Shown: positions 37,887 through 46,111 of the stretch, in pieces | Numbering within the stretch: the first letter of the stretch is position 1 | Layout: each line of letters begins with the position of its first letter | From: Micromonospora chalcea | GTDB taxonomy: Bacteria; Actinomycetota; Actinomycetes; Mycobacteriales; Micromonosporaceae | Length of the DNA stretch: 64,000 nt | NCBI RefSeq assembly: GCF_002926165.1 | Contig: NZ_MAGP01000001.1 | Coordinates: forward strand, 330,207-394,206 | Direction: 5' to 3' | Notes under the pieces: generated by a model | Databases searched by the model: none | The model's input: the letters and a program-made list of their open reading frames with translations, nothing else | What the model was told of the DNA's origin: nothing | Position numbers and translations under genes: made by a program

Positions 37887-38035
37887 TCTACTACCCGTGC
37901 CGGGACCGTCAGTGGTGTTGCCCAGCAGGAATCCCATCGCAATGATGTGTGGGAAGGTGTAATCCTTCGATCGGTGACGCGCGCACCTCATCTTATCCGC
38001 ACGGAATCCTGTCTCGGCTGAAGCGAGTGTTTCCA

Positions 38036-39058
38036 ATGTGGGGCAACTCAAACACGCTGGAAGTGAAGGGCAACGACGAGAGATTTCCCCTGCCGGACGC
38101 AGCTACGGAGGATCGGTCTGTGCTTGGCGAGACGGTTCCGGTTTCCGCGCTGCTGCCCGGCGACTCCCCGCGACTGGCGGGAGAGAACGTCGAGCACATC
38201 CGGCTGCTGGCCGCGATGCACGACCTCCCCCCGATCCTCGTGCAGCGCGGCACGATGCGGGTGATCGACGGCATGCACCGGCTGCGGGCCGCCAAGCTGC
38301 GCGGCGACGAGACCGTACGGGTGACGTTCTTCGACGGCGACGACGCCGCGGCGTTCCTGCTCTCGGTCGACGCCAACATCAAACACGGGCTGCCGCTGTC
38401 CCGCGCCGACCGGGAGGCCGCCGCCACCCGCATCCTGCGGTTGTATCCGCAGTGGTCGGACCGCGCCGTTGCCGCCGCCGCCGGGCTGTCCCCGACCACG
38501 GTCAGCGGCATCCGGCGCCGCCTGCTGCAACCGGCGGCGCGGGAGGGCAGCCGGGTGGGACGGGACGGCCGGGTCCGCCCGCTGGACGGCTCGGCGGGCC
38601 GGCGGCGGGCCAGCGCGGTCATCGCGCTCCGGCCGGACGCGCCCCTGCGTGCCATCGCGAAGGAGGCCGGGGTGTCGGTGGGCACGGCGCGGGACGTGCG
38701 CGCCCGGCTGCAGGCGGGCCGGGACCCGGTCCTGACCCCGCAGCGGCCGGCGGCCGAGCCCGAGCCGGCCGCCGACGACGGGTCGGAGGCGCGCAGGCGC
38801 CGGCCGGGCCAGGCCCCGGCGCCGCCCGTCGACTGGCCGGCGGTACGCGGGAACCTGATCCGCGACCCCGCGGTGAAGTACGCCGAGGTGGGCCGGGCCT
38901 TCGTCCGGTGGGCCGACGGGCACGTGGTCGACCCGGCCGCCTGGCGCGAGTTCGTCGACGCCGTGCCGCCGTACTGGCGCACATCGGTGGCCGAGCTGGC
39001 CCGCTCGTGCGCCGCCGCCTGGCTGGCGTTCGCCCAGGAACTGGAGGACCGGGCGTGA
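38036..39058 (+). CDS. StrR/NovG-type pathway regulator with ParB-like domain
   Basis: 340 residues. The N-terminal ParB/sulfiredoxin-like domain shows VPVSALLPGDSPRLAGENVEH, PPILVQRGTMRVIDGMHRLRAA and ANIKHGLPLSRADREAAA, followed by an HTH (DRAVAAAAGLSPTTVSGIRRR) and a second HTH-like stretch (APLRAIAKEAGVSVGTARDVRAR). This is the layout of StrR, NovG and Bbr, DNA-binding activators of antibiotic clusters that recognise inverted repeats. It is the best candidate for binding the ACTAC/GTAGT palindromes, one of which lies 150 bases upstream. ATG at 38036 is preferred over a GTG at 37949 because family similarity begins later. Confidence 0.85.
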   Translation: MWGNSNTLEVKGNDERFPLPDAATEDRSVLGETVPVSALLPGDSPRLAGENVEHIRLLAAMHDLPPILVQRGTMRVIDGMHRLRAAKLRGDETVRVTFFDGDDAAAFLLSVDANIKHGLPLSRADREAAATRILRLYPQWSDRAVAAAAGLSPTTVSGIRRRLLQPAAREGSRVGRDGRVRPLDGSAGRRRASAVIALRPDAPLRAIAKEAGVSVGTARDVRARLQAGRDPVLTPQRPAAEPEPAADDGSEARRRRPGQAPAPPVDWPAVRGNLIRDPAVKYAEVGRAFVRWADGHVVDPAAWREFVDAVPPYWRTSVAELARSCAAAWLAFAQELEDRA

Positions 39059-39119
39059 AAACGCCGGCCCGCATATTTGCGGCGGTGCCGACGCCCACCA
39101 CGAATTGCGCTGCCGCCGC

Positions 39120-39139
39120 CACTACCCGATTGAGTAGTG
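39120..39139. promoter_or_regulatory. Cluster palindrome site 4 (haloperoxidase-like gene promoter)
   Basis: CACTACCCGATTGAGTAGTG: outer arms CACTAC/GTAGTG are perfect and the inner bases differ in one pair. A TTAATGT element lies at 39161-39167, within a base of the distance found at sites 1 and 2, followed by about 65 bases of leader before the GTG at 39239. Confidence 0.7.
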
Positions 39140-39238
39140 GACCGGCGTGAATAACGCGCGTTAATGTTCCTTCGATCCGCTGCCCTCATTTTCGGTGAGC
39201 ACATTTGTGCGGCGGTCCAATGGAGAGGAGAATTCCCG

Positions 39239-40720
39239 GTGAAGATTCTGAGGCGGCCGCGGAAACGGCATCTCGGGGGTGCCGCGGCCGTCGCCGCGGC
39301 GATCGCCCTGGTGGCGACGCTGACGAACGGTGTGTCGGCGGCCCCGCAGGCAGCGACCTTCGACCTCGACCACGGGAACGCCCTGACCGACGTCATCTAC
39401 CCGGCTCTCAACACCGAACCGCGGGTCGAGTACAGCGGCCGGCCCGGGTCCTGGGCCGCGGACCGGGCCATGCTCATCGAACTGCCGTGGTTCGACGCCC
39501 TGGCGGCGTACCACCCCACCGCGGTCGGCATCTTCTCCACCATCGGCCGCCGTCCGGCCGAGGAGCACACCACGCGCAACAAGAACATCGCCGTCATCTA
39601 CTCGGCCTACACCTCGCTCAGCAAGCTCTACCCGCAGCACGAGGCGACCTGGCAGCGGATGATGGCCACCGCGGGCCTGGACCCGGCGGTCACCGCGGAG
39701 GACCGGACCACCGCCAGCGGCATCGGCATCCTCGCCGCGAAGAACGCGATGGCGGCGCGCCACAACGACGGTACGAACCGGGACGGCGACGCGGGCGGCC
39801 GCCGCTACAACCGTGAGCCGTACGCCGACCACACCGGCTACCGGCCGGTCAACAGCCCGTACGAGCTGCGCTTCCCGTCGCGCTGGCAGCCGAACACCAT
39901 CTCCAAGCGCGAGGTCGTCAACACGCAGGAGTTCGCGACGCCCCAGTTCGGCCGGGTCAAGCCGATCACCTTCGACCGGCCCGAGCAGTTCCGGCTCACC
40001 CCGCCGGCGAACCACCACCTGCTGAACCCGAAGGGCTACCGCAAGCAGGCCGACGAGGTGCTGCGCGCCTCGGCCGGCCTGGACGACCGCAAGAAGATGA
40101 GCGCGGAGATCTTCAGCGACAACATCACGCCGTACGGCGCCATCGCGCACACGCTGCTGCGGGGCCGGTACAACACCGAGGACTCCGTCCGGTTCATCGT
40201 GATGACGGACGTCGCCGGGTTCGACGTGGCGATCGCCTCCTGGTACTACATGCGCAAGTACGACTCGGTGCAGCCGTTCAGCGCGATCCGCCACCTGTAC
40301 CCGAACAAGAAGCTGACCGCGTGGGGCGGCCCGGGCCGGGGCACCGTCAACGACATCACCGGCACCCAATGGCGCAGCTACCTCAGCTCGGTCGCCATCG
40401 CAGCTCCGGAGTACCCGTCGGTAAACGCGGCGGTCTGCGTCGCCTACGCCCAGGTCGCGCGCCGGTTCACCGGCACCGACAAGCTGACCGTGGTGATCCC
40501 GGTGCGCAAGGGCTCCTCGATCGTGGAGCCGGGCGTGACTCCGGCCGCCGACATGATGCTGACCTGGAACAGCTACTCGGAGTGGGCCGCCGAGTGCGGG
40601 CAGAGCCGGGTCTGGGCCGGCGAGAACTTCCCCGCCTCGGTCGCGGCCGTCGACCAGTACGCGCCGCAGCTCGGTGACCGTGCCTTCGACTTCGTCCAGC
40701 GCAAGCTGAACGGGCGCTGA
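39239..40720 (+). CDS. Secreted vanadium-dependent haloperoxidase homologue with altered vanadate pocket
   Basis: 493 residues with a strong signal peptide (KILRRPRKRHLGG, then a hydrophobic core ending near VSAAPQA at about 36). The rest is alpha-helical and contains vanadium-haloperoxidase/PAP2-like landmarks (YYMRKYDSVQPFSAIRHLYP; APEYPSVNAAVCVAYA). The vanadate-binding Ser-Gly-His is replaced by Ser394-Val395-Asn396, so classical vanadate chemistry is doubtful. Homologues such as NapH3 lost halogenation and catalyse other steps. Start GTG has GAGAGGAGAA in front. Its promoter carries cluster palindrome site 4, so it is probably part of the pathway or of self-protection, outside the membrane. 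Confidence 0.75.
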   Translation: MKILRRPRKRHLGGAAAVAAAIALVATLTNGVSAAPQAATFDLDHGNALTDVIYPALNTEPRVEYSGRPGSWAADRAMLIELPWFDALAAYHPTAVGIFSTIGRRPAEEHTTRNKNIAVIYSAYTSLSKLYPQHEATWQRMMATAGLDPAVTAEDRTTASGIGILAAKNAMAARHNDGTNRDGDAGGRRYNREPYADHTGYRPVNSPYELRFPSRWQPNTISKREVVNTQEFATPQFGRVKPITFDRPEQFRLTPPANHHLLNPKGYRKQADEVLRASAGLDDRKKMSAEIFSDNITPYGAIAHTLLRGRYNTEDSVRFIVMTDVAGFDVAIASWYYMRKYDSVQPFSAIRHLYPNKKLTAWGGPGRGTVNDITGTQWRSYLSSVAIAAPEYPSVNAAVCVAYAQVARRFTGTDKLTVVIPVRKGSSIVEPGVTPAADMMLTWNSYSEWAAECGQSRVWAGENFPASVAAVDQYAPQLGDRAFDFVQRKLNGR

Positions 40721-40737
40721 TCCCCGCTGTACCGGTC

Positions 40738-40777
40738 CGCGCTGCCGGCCATGCCCTCGGGCGTGGCCGGCAGCGCG
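40738..40777 (+). terminator. Terminator hairpin after the haloperoxidase-like gene
   Basis: Perfect 14-base arms (CGCGCTGCCGGCCA and TGGCCGGCAGCGCG) around a 12-base loop, 17 bases after the stop. This probably marks the right border of the diazepinomicin-type cluster. Confidence 0.7.
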
Positions 40778-40801
40778 CGTTCCGACCCCCTCACCACATG
40801 T

Positions 40802-40821
40802 CTTGCATAGCAAGGTATCTT
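40802..40821 (+). promoter_or_regulatory. Operator/promoter of the PadR gene
   Basis: CTTGC-ATA-GCAAG (40802-40814) followed by TATCTT (40816-40821), which contains another CTTGC. TATCTT is placed as a -10 for a leaderless message starting at the ATG at 40829. The palindrome over the promoter fits PadR autorepression. Confidence 0.55.
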
Positions 40822-40828
40822 GCGAGGC

Positions 40829-41167
40829 ATGGACGGGGCACGTGAGCGGATCACCACGAACATCCGCAAGGGCGTGCTGGAGTACTGCGTGCTCGCGCTG
40901 CTCTCACGGCGCGACATGTACGGCCTGGAACTGGCCGACTGGCTCGCCGTGCGCGGCCTGACCGCCAGCGAGGGCAGCCTGTATCCGCTGCTCGCCCGCA
41001 TGCGGCAGGCCGGCACCGTGCAGACCCGGTGGGTGGCCCCCGAGCAGGGGCACGCCCGGCGGTACTACGCGATCACCGACCAGGGGCGGGCGCACCTGCG
41101 GGTGTTCGCGACGGTGTGGCGGGAGATCCAGCCGCACGTGGACGAGTTGATGGGGGAGGAAGGATGA
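40829..41167 (+). CDS. PadR-family transcriptional regulator
   Basis: 112 residues, the short PadR form: winged helix with ILKGVLEYCVLALL-like start (RKGVLEYCVLALLSRRDMYGLELADWL), ASEGSLYPLLARMRQAG recognition region and the beta-wing RRYYAITDQGRAHL. The ATG at 40829 is taken as a leaderless start; the frame also has a TTG at 40820 inside the -10 region. The stop overlaps the HAAS gene, so it probably controls that membrane protein. Confidence 0.9.
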   Translation: MDGARERITTNIRKGVLEYCVLALLSRRDMYGLELADWLAVRGLTASEGSLYPLLARMRQAGTVQTRWVAPEQGHARRYYAITDQGRAHLRVFATVWREIQPHVDELMGEEG

Positions 41168-42225
41168 GCGACGACGGCCTCCCGGAGGCGGCGTGGGCCT
41201 ACCTGCGGGCGCTGGACGCGGAGTTGTCGGACGTCCCGTCCGGCACGGCGGAGGAGATCGTCGCGGATGTCCGCGCGCACATCGCCGACGCCCTCGACAG
41301 CGGGCGGAGCGCCGACGAGGTCCTCGCCGGCCTGGGTGCCGCGCCGGACGTGGCCCGGCAGGCGCGGGAGGAGCTGGGGCTACCGGACCAGGACCGCCCG
41401 GAGCGGGTCGGCCGGACGCTGTCCCTGGTCGCGTCGGCGGTCGGCGTGCTGATCGCCGTGTGCGTGAGCTTCCTGCTGCCGTCCACAGTGCCGGTCGAGC
41501 CGATCCAGGCCGACGCCGGCGAGCAGGGCGTCCTCGGCCGGCTCGGTCCGGGAATCGCGCTGCTCACGCTGCTGCCGGCGCTCGTCGCGGCCGCGCCGCT
41601 CGTGGCGCCCGCCCGGGTACGCGCCGGGTCGCGGCTCGCCGGCGCGATCGCGCTGACCATGTTCGCCTGCGCGGCCGGCGAGACGGGCCTGTACTACTTC
41701 CCGCTCGCGCTGGTGGCCTGGGCGGCGGCGTTCGTGCCGTGGGCCGTGCGGCGAGGCGCCGGGGGACGGTGGTGGCACGTCCTGGCCGGTGGGATCGTGG
41801 CGATGCCCGGCGTGCTCGTGGCGGTCGCGTCGGCCGGCGGCTCGGTCGGTGTCGGCTGGGTGGGCGCGGCGCTGTGGATCGCCGGGCCGGTCGCGGCCGG
41901 TGCGCTGTGCGCCTACGGATTCCGGGCCGGGTACGCGGTGACCGCGCTGGCCGGCGCGCTGGTCATGATCCTCGCGATGGCCGAGCGCGGCTTCCTGTTC
42001 GCCGCCTTCTGGCTGTTCGGCGGGCTGTACCTGGCGCTCGGCGCCGCCGGGTACGCGGCGGCGCGGCCAGCCGACGGTGACCCCGCCACCGCGCGGGCGG
42101 CCGACGGTGACCCCACCTCACCGCCCGTCGACGGCGACCCCGCCGGGGCGCCCGGCGCACCGGCCCGGCCGCGACCCGCCCCGGCCACGGAGGCGGACCC
42201 GGAGGCCGCGGCGCCGGCCGGCTAG
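41164..42225 (+). CDS. HAAS (DUF1700-like) domain membrane protein
   Basis: 353 residues. Residues 1-75 are a helical HAAS-type domain (AYLRALDAELSDVPSGTAEEIVADVRAHIADAL, then VLAGLGAAPDVARQARE). About eight to nine membrane helices follow, then a repetitive tail of ADGDP units from about 300. HAAS proteins usually pair with PadR regulators, as here. Function unknown; probably a membrane-stress sensor. It shares the bases CTAG with the convergent acyl-CoA oxidase stop. Confidence 0.85.
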   Translation: MSDDGLPEAAWAYLRALDAELSDVPSGTAEEIVADVRAHIADALDSGRSADEVLAGLGAAPDVARQAREELGLPDQDRPERVGRTLSLVASAVGVLIAVCVSFLLPSTVPVEPIQADAGEQGVLGRLGPGIALLTLLPALVAAAPLVAPARVRAGSRLAGAIALTMFACAAGETGLYYFPLALVAWAAAFVPWAVRRGAGGRWWHVLAGGIVAMPGVLVAVASAGGSVGVGWVGAALWIAGPVAAGALCAYGFRAGYAVTALAGALVMILAMAERGFLFAAFWLFGGLYLALGAAGYAAARPADGDPATARAADGDPTSPPVDGDPAGAPGAPARPRPAPATEADPEAAAPAG

Positions 42226-44213
42226 GCCGGCACGGCCTGCTGATCCGCGGCGGCGTCGTGCGCGGCCATCGCCTCCTGGCGTCCGGGCTCCTCGCGCAGG
42301 ATCGCGGCGTGCAGCCAGGCGTCCGGGATGGCGAACCCGTCCACGAGCGTGCGCATGTACGGGCGCAGCTCCTTGAGCAGCCCGTTCACCACGCTGGTGA
42401 TCGTCTTCGAGCGGGCCGGGGTGAGCCGGCCGTGCTCCAGCAGCCAGCCCTTGTTCGCCTCGATCACGATGAGCGCGTACAGGTCGCAGACCCGGGACAG
42501 CAGCTCCTTGACCGCCGGGTCGGCGGTGGCGTCGATCCCGGCGACGAACGCCTCCAGCGTCACCCGGTCGATGTGCGCGGCGGCGACGGCGAGGACGTGG
42601 TCCTGGACGTCGTTGAAGATGTCGAAGGGCCGGTCCTTCTTGGTCGACGCGCCACCGCGCAGGCGGCGCACCGCGCTGTCGAGCAGGTGCTCCTCGCGGT
42701 CCTCGAAGAGCTTGAGCTGCCAGCCCCGGTCGGTGACCGCGACCTCGTCGTCGCGGCCCGGCACCGCGCTGACCAAACGTGCGATCAGCGCCCGGGCGGC
42801 GGTGCGTTCCAGCACCATCTCGCGTACCTGCTCGGCGACGAAGGAGGCGCGTCCCCAGCCGTCGAGCGAGCCGAACTCGTCCCGGTAACCGGTCAGCAAC
42901 CCCTTGGCGACCAGTTGCAGCAGCACCGTGTTGTCGCCCTCGAACGTGGTGAAGACATCGGTGTCGGCCTTGAGGCTGGGCAGGCGGTTCTCCGACAGGT
43001 AGCCGGCGCCGCCACACGCCTCCCGGCACATCTGGATGGTGCGGGTGGCGTGCCAGGTCTGCGCCGCCTTGAGACCGGCGGCCCGGGACTCCAGCTCCCG
43101 CTGCCGGTGTTCGTCGACCGGCCCGTCGCCGCCCTGGATGTCGTCCAGCGCCGCGACCAGCTCCGCCTGGGCGAAGGTCAGCGCGTACGTGGTGGCCAGC
43201 GCGGGCAGCAGCTTGCGCTGGTGCGCCAGGTAGTCGTTGAGCAGCACCTCGCGGTCGCCGTCGGCGTCGCTGAACTGCCGGCGGATGTCGCCGTAGCGCA
43301 CCGCGATGGCCAGCGCCGACTTGGTGGCCGCCGACGCCGCCCGGTCCACGCTCACCCGGCCCCGGACCAGGGTGCCCAGCATGGTGAAGAAGCGCCGGGA
43401 GTCGTTCTCGATCGGGCTGGAGTACGTGCCGTCCTCGGCGACCTGCGCGTACCGGTCCAGCAGCATGTCCCGCGGCACCCGCACGTGGTCGAAGCTGAGC
43501 CGCCCGTTGTCCACGCCGAGCAGGCCGGCCTTGGGTCCGGCGTCGCCGATGGTCACGCCGGGCATCGGCCGGCCGTGCTCGTCGCGGATCGGCACCAGCC
43601 AGGCGTGCACGCCGTGCCGGCGCCCGCCGGTGACGAGCTGGGCGAAGACCACAGCCATCCGCCCGTCCCGGGCCGCGTTGCCGATGTAGTCCTTGCGCGC
43701 CGCCTCGTGCGGCGTGTGCAGGTCGAAGGTCTGGGTCTGCGGGTCGTACACGCAGGTGGTGCGCAGTTGCTGCACGTCCGAGCCGTGGCCGGTCTCGGTC
43801 ATCGCGAAGCAGCCGAAGAGCCGGCCCGCGACGATGTCGGGCAGGTAGGCGTCGTGGTGCCGCTTCGTGCCGAGCGCGGCGACCGCGCCGCCGAACAGGC
43901 CCCACTGGACGCCGGCCTTCACCATCAGTGACAGGTCCACCTGGGCCAGCATCTCGGTGGCGACGATCGAGGCGCCCACGTCGCCGCGGCCGCCGTACTC
44001 GACGGGGAAGCCCGAGGCGATGCCCAGTTCGACAGGGAGTTCGGACAGCAGCCGGGTGATGCGCTCGCGAGCCTGGTCACCGGTCTCGCCGTACACCGGG
44101 AGGAAGCGCTCGTCGAGGTGTTCGCGGTGCGCCCGGCGGACGTCGGCCCACCGGCCGTCAAGCGTTTCCCGCAGGCGTGCGATGTCGATGCGGCCGGCTG
44201 CGTGATCGAACAT
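42222..44213 (-). CDS. Acyl-CoA dehydrogenase/oxidase family protein
   Basis: 663 residues, the length of acyl-CoA oxidase-type members. It has the flavin-binding segment CFAMTETGHGSDVQQLRTT at about 135-155, KDYIGNAARDG, and the C-terminal oxidase-like half with AGGAGYLSENRLPSLKADTDVFTTFEGDN. Glu of FEGDN is a candidate catalytic base. It probably acts in fatty-acid or thioester oxidation and has no evident tie to the neighbours. ATG at 44213 is best placed behind GAGGA; an in-frame GTG lies six bases earlier. Confidence 0.9.
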   Translation of the reverse strand: MFDHAAGRIDIARLRETLDGRWADVRRAHREHLDERFLPVYGETGDQARERITRLLSELPVELGIASGFPVEYGGRGDVGASIVATEMLAQVDLSLMVKAGVQWGLFGGAVAALGTKRHHDAYLPDIVAGRLFGCFAMTETGHGSDVQQLRTTCVYDPQTQTFDLHTPHEAARKDYIGNAARDGRMAVVFAQLVTGGRRHGVHAWLVPIRDEHGRPMPGVTIGDAGPKAGLLGVDNGRLSFDHVRVPRDMLLDRYAQVAEDGTYSSPIENDSRRFFTMLGTLVRGRVSVDRAASAATKSALAIAVRYGDIRRQFSDADGDREVLLNDYLAHQRKLLPALATTYALTFAQAELVAALDDIQGGDGPVDEHRQRELESRAAGLKAAQTWHATRTIQMCREACGGAGYLSENRLPSLKADTDVFTTFEGDNTVLLQLVAKGLLTGYRDEFGSLDGWGRASFVAEQVREMVLERTAARALIARLVSAVPGRDDEVAVTDRGWQLKLFEDREEHLLDSAVRRLRGGASTKKDRPFDIFNDVQDHVLAVAAAHIDRVTLEAFVAGIDATADPAVKELLSRVCDLYALIVIEANKGWLLEHGRLTPARSKTITSVVNGLLKELRPYMRTLVDGFAIPDAWLHAAILREEPGRQEAMAAHDAAADQQAVPA

Positions 44214-44345
44214 TGTCACTCCTCGGTGCAGTGGACATTTGCATACACTCTCGGCCTGATCAACATTACCGGCGGTGATCGCGCGCCGCTGGCGGAGCGC
44301 GTGGTGAGCCCGGCCACCCCCCGGCGGTTCGGCTGCCCGCGAAGC

Positions 44346-44364
44346 TGAGGTTAGGCTGTCCTCA
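44346..44364. promoter_or_regulatory. Iron box (IdeR/DmdR-type operator) upstream of the ABC exporter
   Basis: TGAGGTTAGGCTGTCCTCA matches about 15 of 19 bases of the actinobacterial iron box TTAGGTTAGGCTAACCTAA. It lies 26 bases before the GTG of the first exporter gene and so should repress it when iron is plentiful. Confidence 0.7.
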
Positions 44365-44389
44365 CTTCAAGCACTGGAGGCATCCCCTC

Positions 44390-46111
44390 GTGTCCCCGCT
44401 TCCCCCCGGCAGCGCCGTCACCGCCCGGCACGTGCTCCGCCAGGCGCTGCGCCGCCAGCGCCGCCCGGTGCTGATCGGCGTGACCCTGCTCGGGCTGCAC
44501 CAGGTCACCGAGGCGCTCGTGCCGGTGGCGATCGGCGTCATCATCGACCGGGCCGTGGTGACCGGCGACCCGTGGGCGCTCGCGTACTCCGTCGCCGGCC
44601 TCGCCGCCCTGTTCACCGTGCTGGCGTTCGCCTACCGCAACGGCGCCCGCCAGGCGTTCGCGGCCGTGGAGCGGGAGGCGCACCTGCTACGGGTGGAACT
44701 GGCCGAGCGCGCGCTCGACCCGCGCGGGCACCGCTCCGGCCTACGCGACGGCGAACTGCTCTCGGTCGCCGCCTCCGACGCCGAACTCTCCGCGTACGTG
44801 GTCCGGGTGGCCGGCTTCGGCGTCGCCGCGGTGAGCGCGCTGACCGTCGCGGCCGTCGCGCTGCTGGTCATCGACGTCCCGCTCGGGCTCGGCGTGCTCA
44901 TCGGCGTACCGGTGCTGGTCCTGGCGCTGCAACGGATGGCACCGCTGCTGTCCCGGCGCAGCGCCTCCCAGCAGGAGGCCCTCGCCGAGACCACGGCGCT
45001 CGCCGTCGACCTCGTCTCCGGCCTGCGTGTGCTGCGCGGCATCGGCGCCCAGCACCACGCCGCCGGCCGGTACGCCGCCGCCAGCCGGCGCGCCCTCGCC
45101 GTGACGCTGCGCGCCGCCAACACCAAGGGCCTGCACCTCGGGCTCACCACCGCCGCGAACGGCCTCTTCCTCGCCGCTGTCGCCGGTGCCGCCGGCTGGC
45201 TCGCCCTGCGTGGCCGGCTCACCATCGGTGAACTGGTGACAGTGGTCGGGCTCGCGCAGTTCATCGCCGAGCCGGTGCAGACGCTGGGCTACTGCGTGCA
45301 GTTGTTCGCGATGGCCCGCGCCTCCGCGGCCCGGGTCGCGCGCGTGCTCGGCGCCGAGCCGCTGACCCGGCCGGGCGCCGCGTCCCGGCCGGACCGTACG
45401 GACGGGCCGCGGCTCGTCCTCGACCACGTCGGGCACGCCGCGCTGGACGGGGTGTGCCTGCGCGTCGACCCGGGGGAGATCGTCGGCGTGCTGGCGTACG
45501 ACCCGGCCGACGCGGACGCGCTGGTCGCGTTGCTGTCCGGACGGGTGCCCGCGGACCGGCGCCGGGGCGCGGTACGCGTCGACGGCGTACCCGCCGACGA
45601 CCTGGACATCGACGCGCTGCGCGGCGCCGTGCTGGTCGAGCCGCACGACGTGACGCTGTTCGAGGGAACCGTGGCCGCCAACCTCGCCGCCGGCCGCAGC
45701 ACCGACGAGGGACGCCTGCGCGCCGCGGTCCGGGCGGCCGCGGCGGACGACGTGGTGGACGCGCACCCCGGCGGCCTCGGCCACCGGCTCGTCGAGCGCG
45801 GCGCCAACCTCTCCGGCGGCCAGCGCCAGCGGCTCGGGCTGGCGCGGGCGTTGCACGCCGACCCGCCGGTGCTCGTGCTGCACGACCCCACGACCGCAGT
45901 GGACGCCGCCACCGAGGCCCAACTCGCCGACGGACTCGCCGGCGCGCGCGGCGACGCGCCCCGGGGCACGCTGCTGGTCACCAGCAGCCCCGCCCTGCTG
46001 CGGATCACCGACCGGGTGGTGGTGATCGCCGACGGCCGGGTGACCGCCGAAGGGACGCACGAGCACCTGCTGGCCACCGACGCCCGCTACCGCGAGGAGA
46101 CACTGCGGTGA
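44390..46111 (+). CDS. ABC exporter subunit with degenerate ATP site
   Basis: 573 residues: a six-helix exporter membrane domain (1-310) and a nucleotide-binding domain (about 345-573). The Walker A region (GVLAYDPADADAL, about 366) lacks the GxxGxGKS pattern. The Walker B is followed by Pro rather than catalytic Glu (LVLHDPTTAVD), and the switch His is absent (VTSSPALL). The signature LSGGQ (474-478) is intact. The partner gene has the reverse pattern, so together they form one complete and one dead ATP site. Substrate unknown; the iron box suggests metal or siderophore-related export or uptake. Confidence 0.9.
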   Translation: MSPLPPGSAVTARHVLRQALRRQRRPVLIGVTLLGLHQVTEALVPVAIGVIIDRAVVTGDPWALAYSVAGLAALFTVLAFAYRNGARQAFAAVEREAHLLRVELAERALDPRGHRSGLRDGELLSVAASDAELSAYVVRVAGFGVAAVSALTVAAVALLVIDVPLGLGVLIGVPVLVLALQRMAPLLSRRSASQQEALAETTALAVDLVSGLRVLRGIGAQHHAAGRYAAASRRALAVTLRAANTKGLHLGLTTAANGLFLAAVAGAAGWLALRGRLTIGELVTVVGLAQFIAEPVQTLGYCVQLFAMARASAARVARVLGAEPLTRPGAASRPDRTDGPRLVLDHVGHAALDGVCLRVDPGEIVGVLAYDPADADALVALLSGRVPADRRRGAVRVDGVPADDLDIDALRGAVLVEPHDVTLFEGTVAANLAAGRSTDEGRLRAAVRAAAADDVVDAHPGGLGHRLVERGANLSGGQRQRLGLARALHADPPVLVLHDPTTAVDAATEAQLADGLAGARGDAPRGTLLVTSSPALLRITDRVVVIADGRVTAEGTHEHLLATDARYREETLR

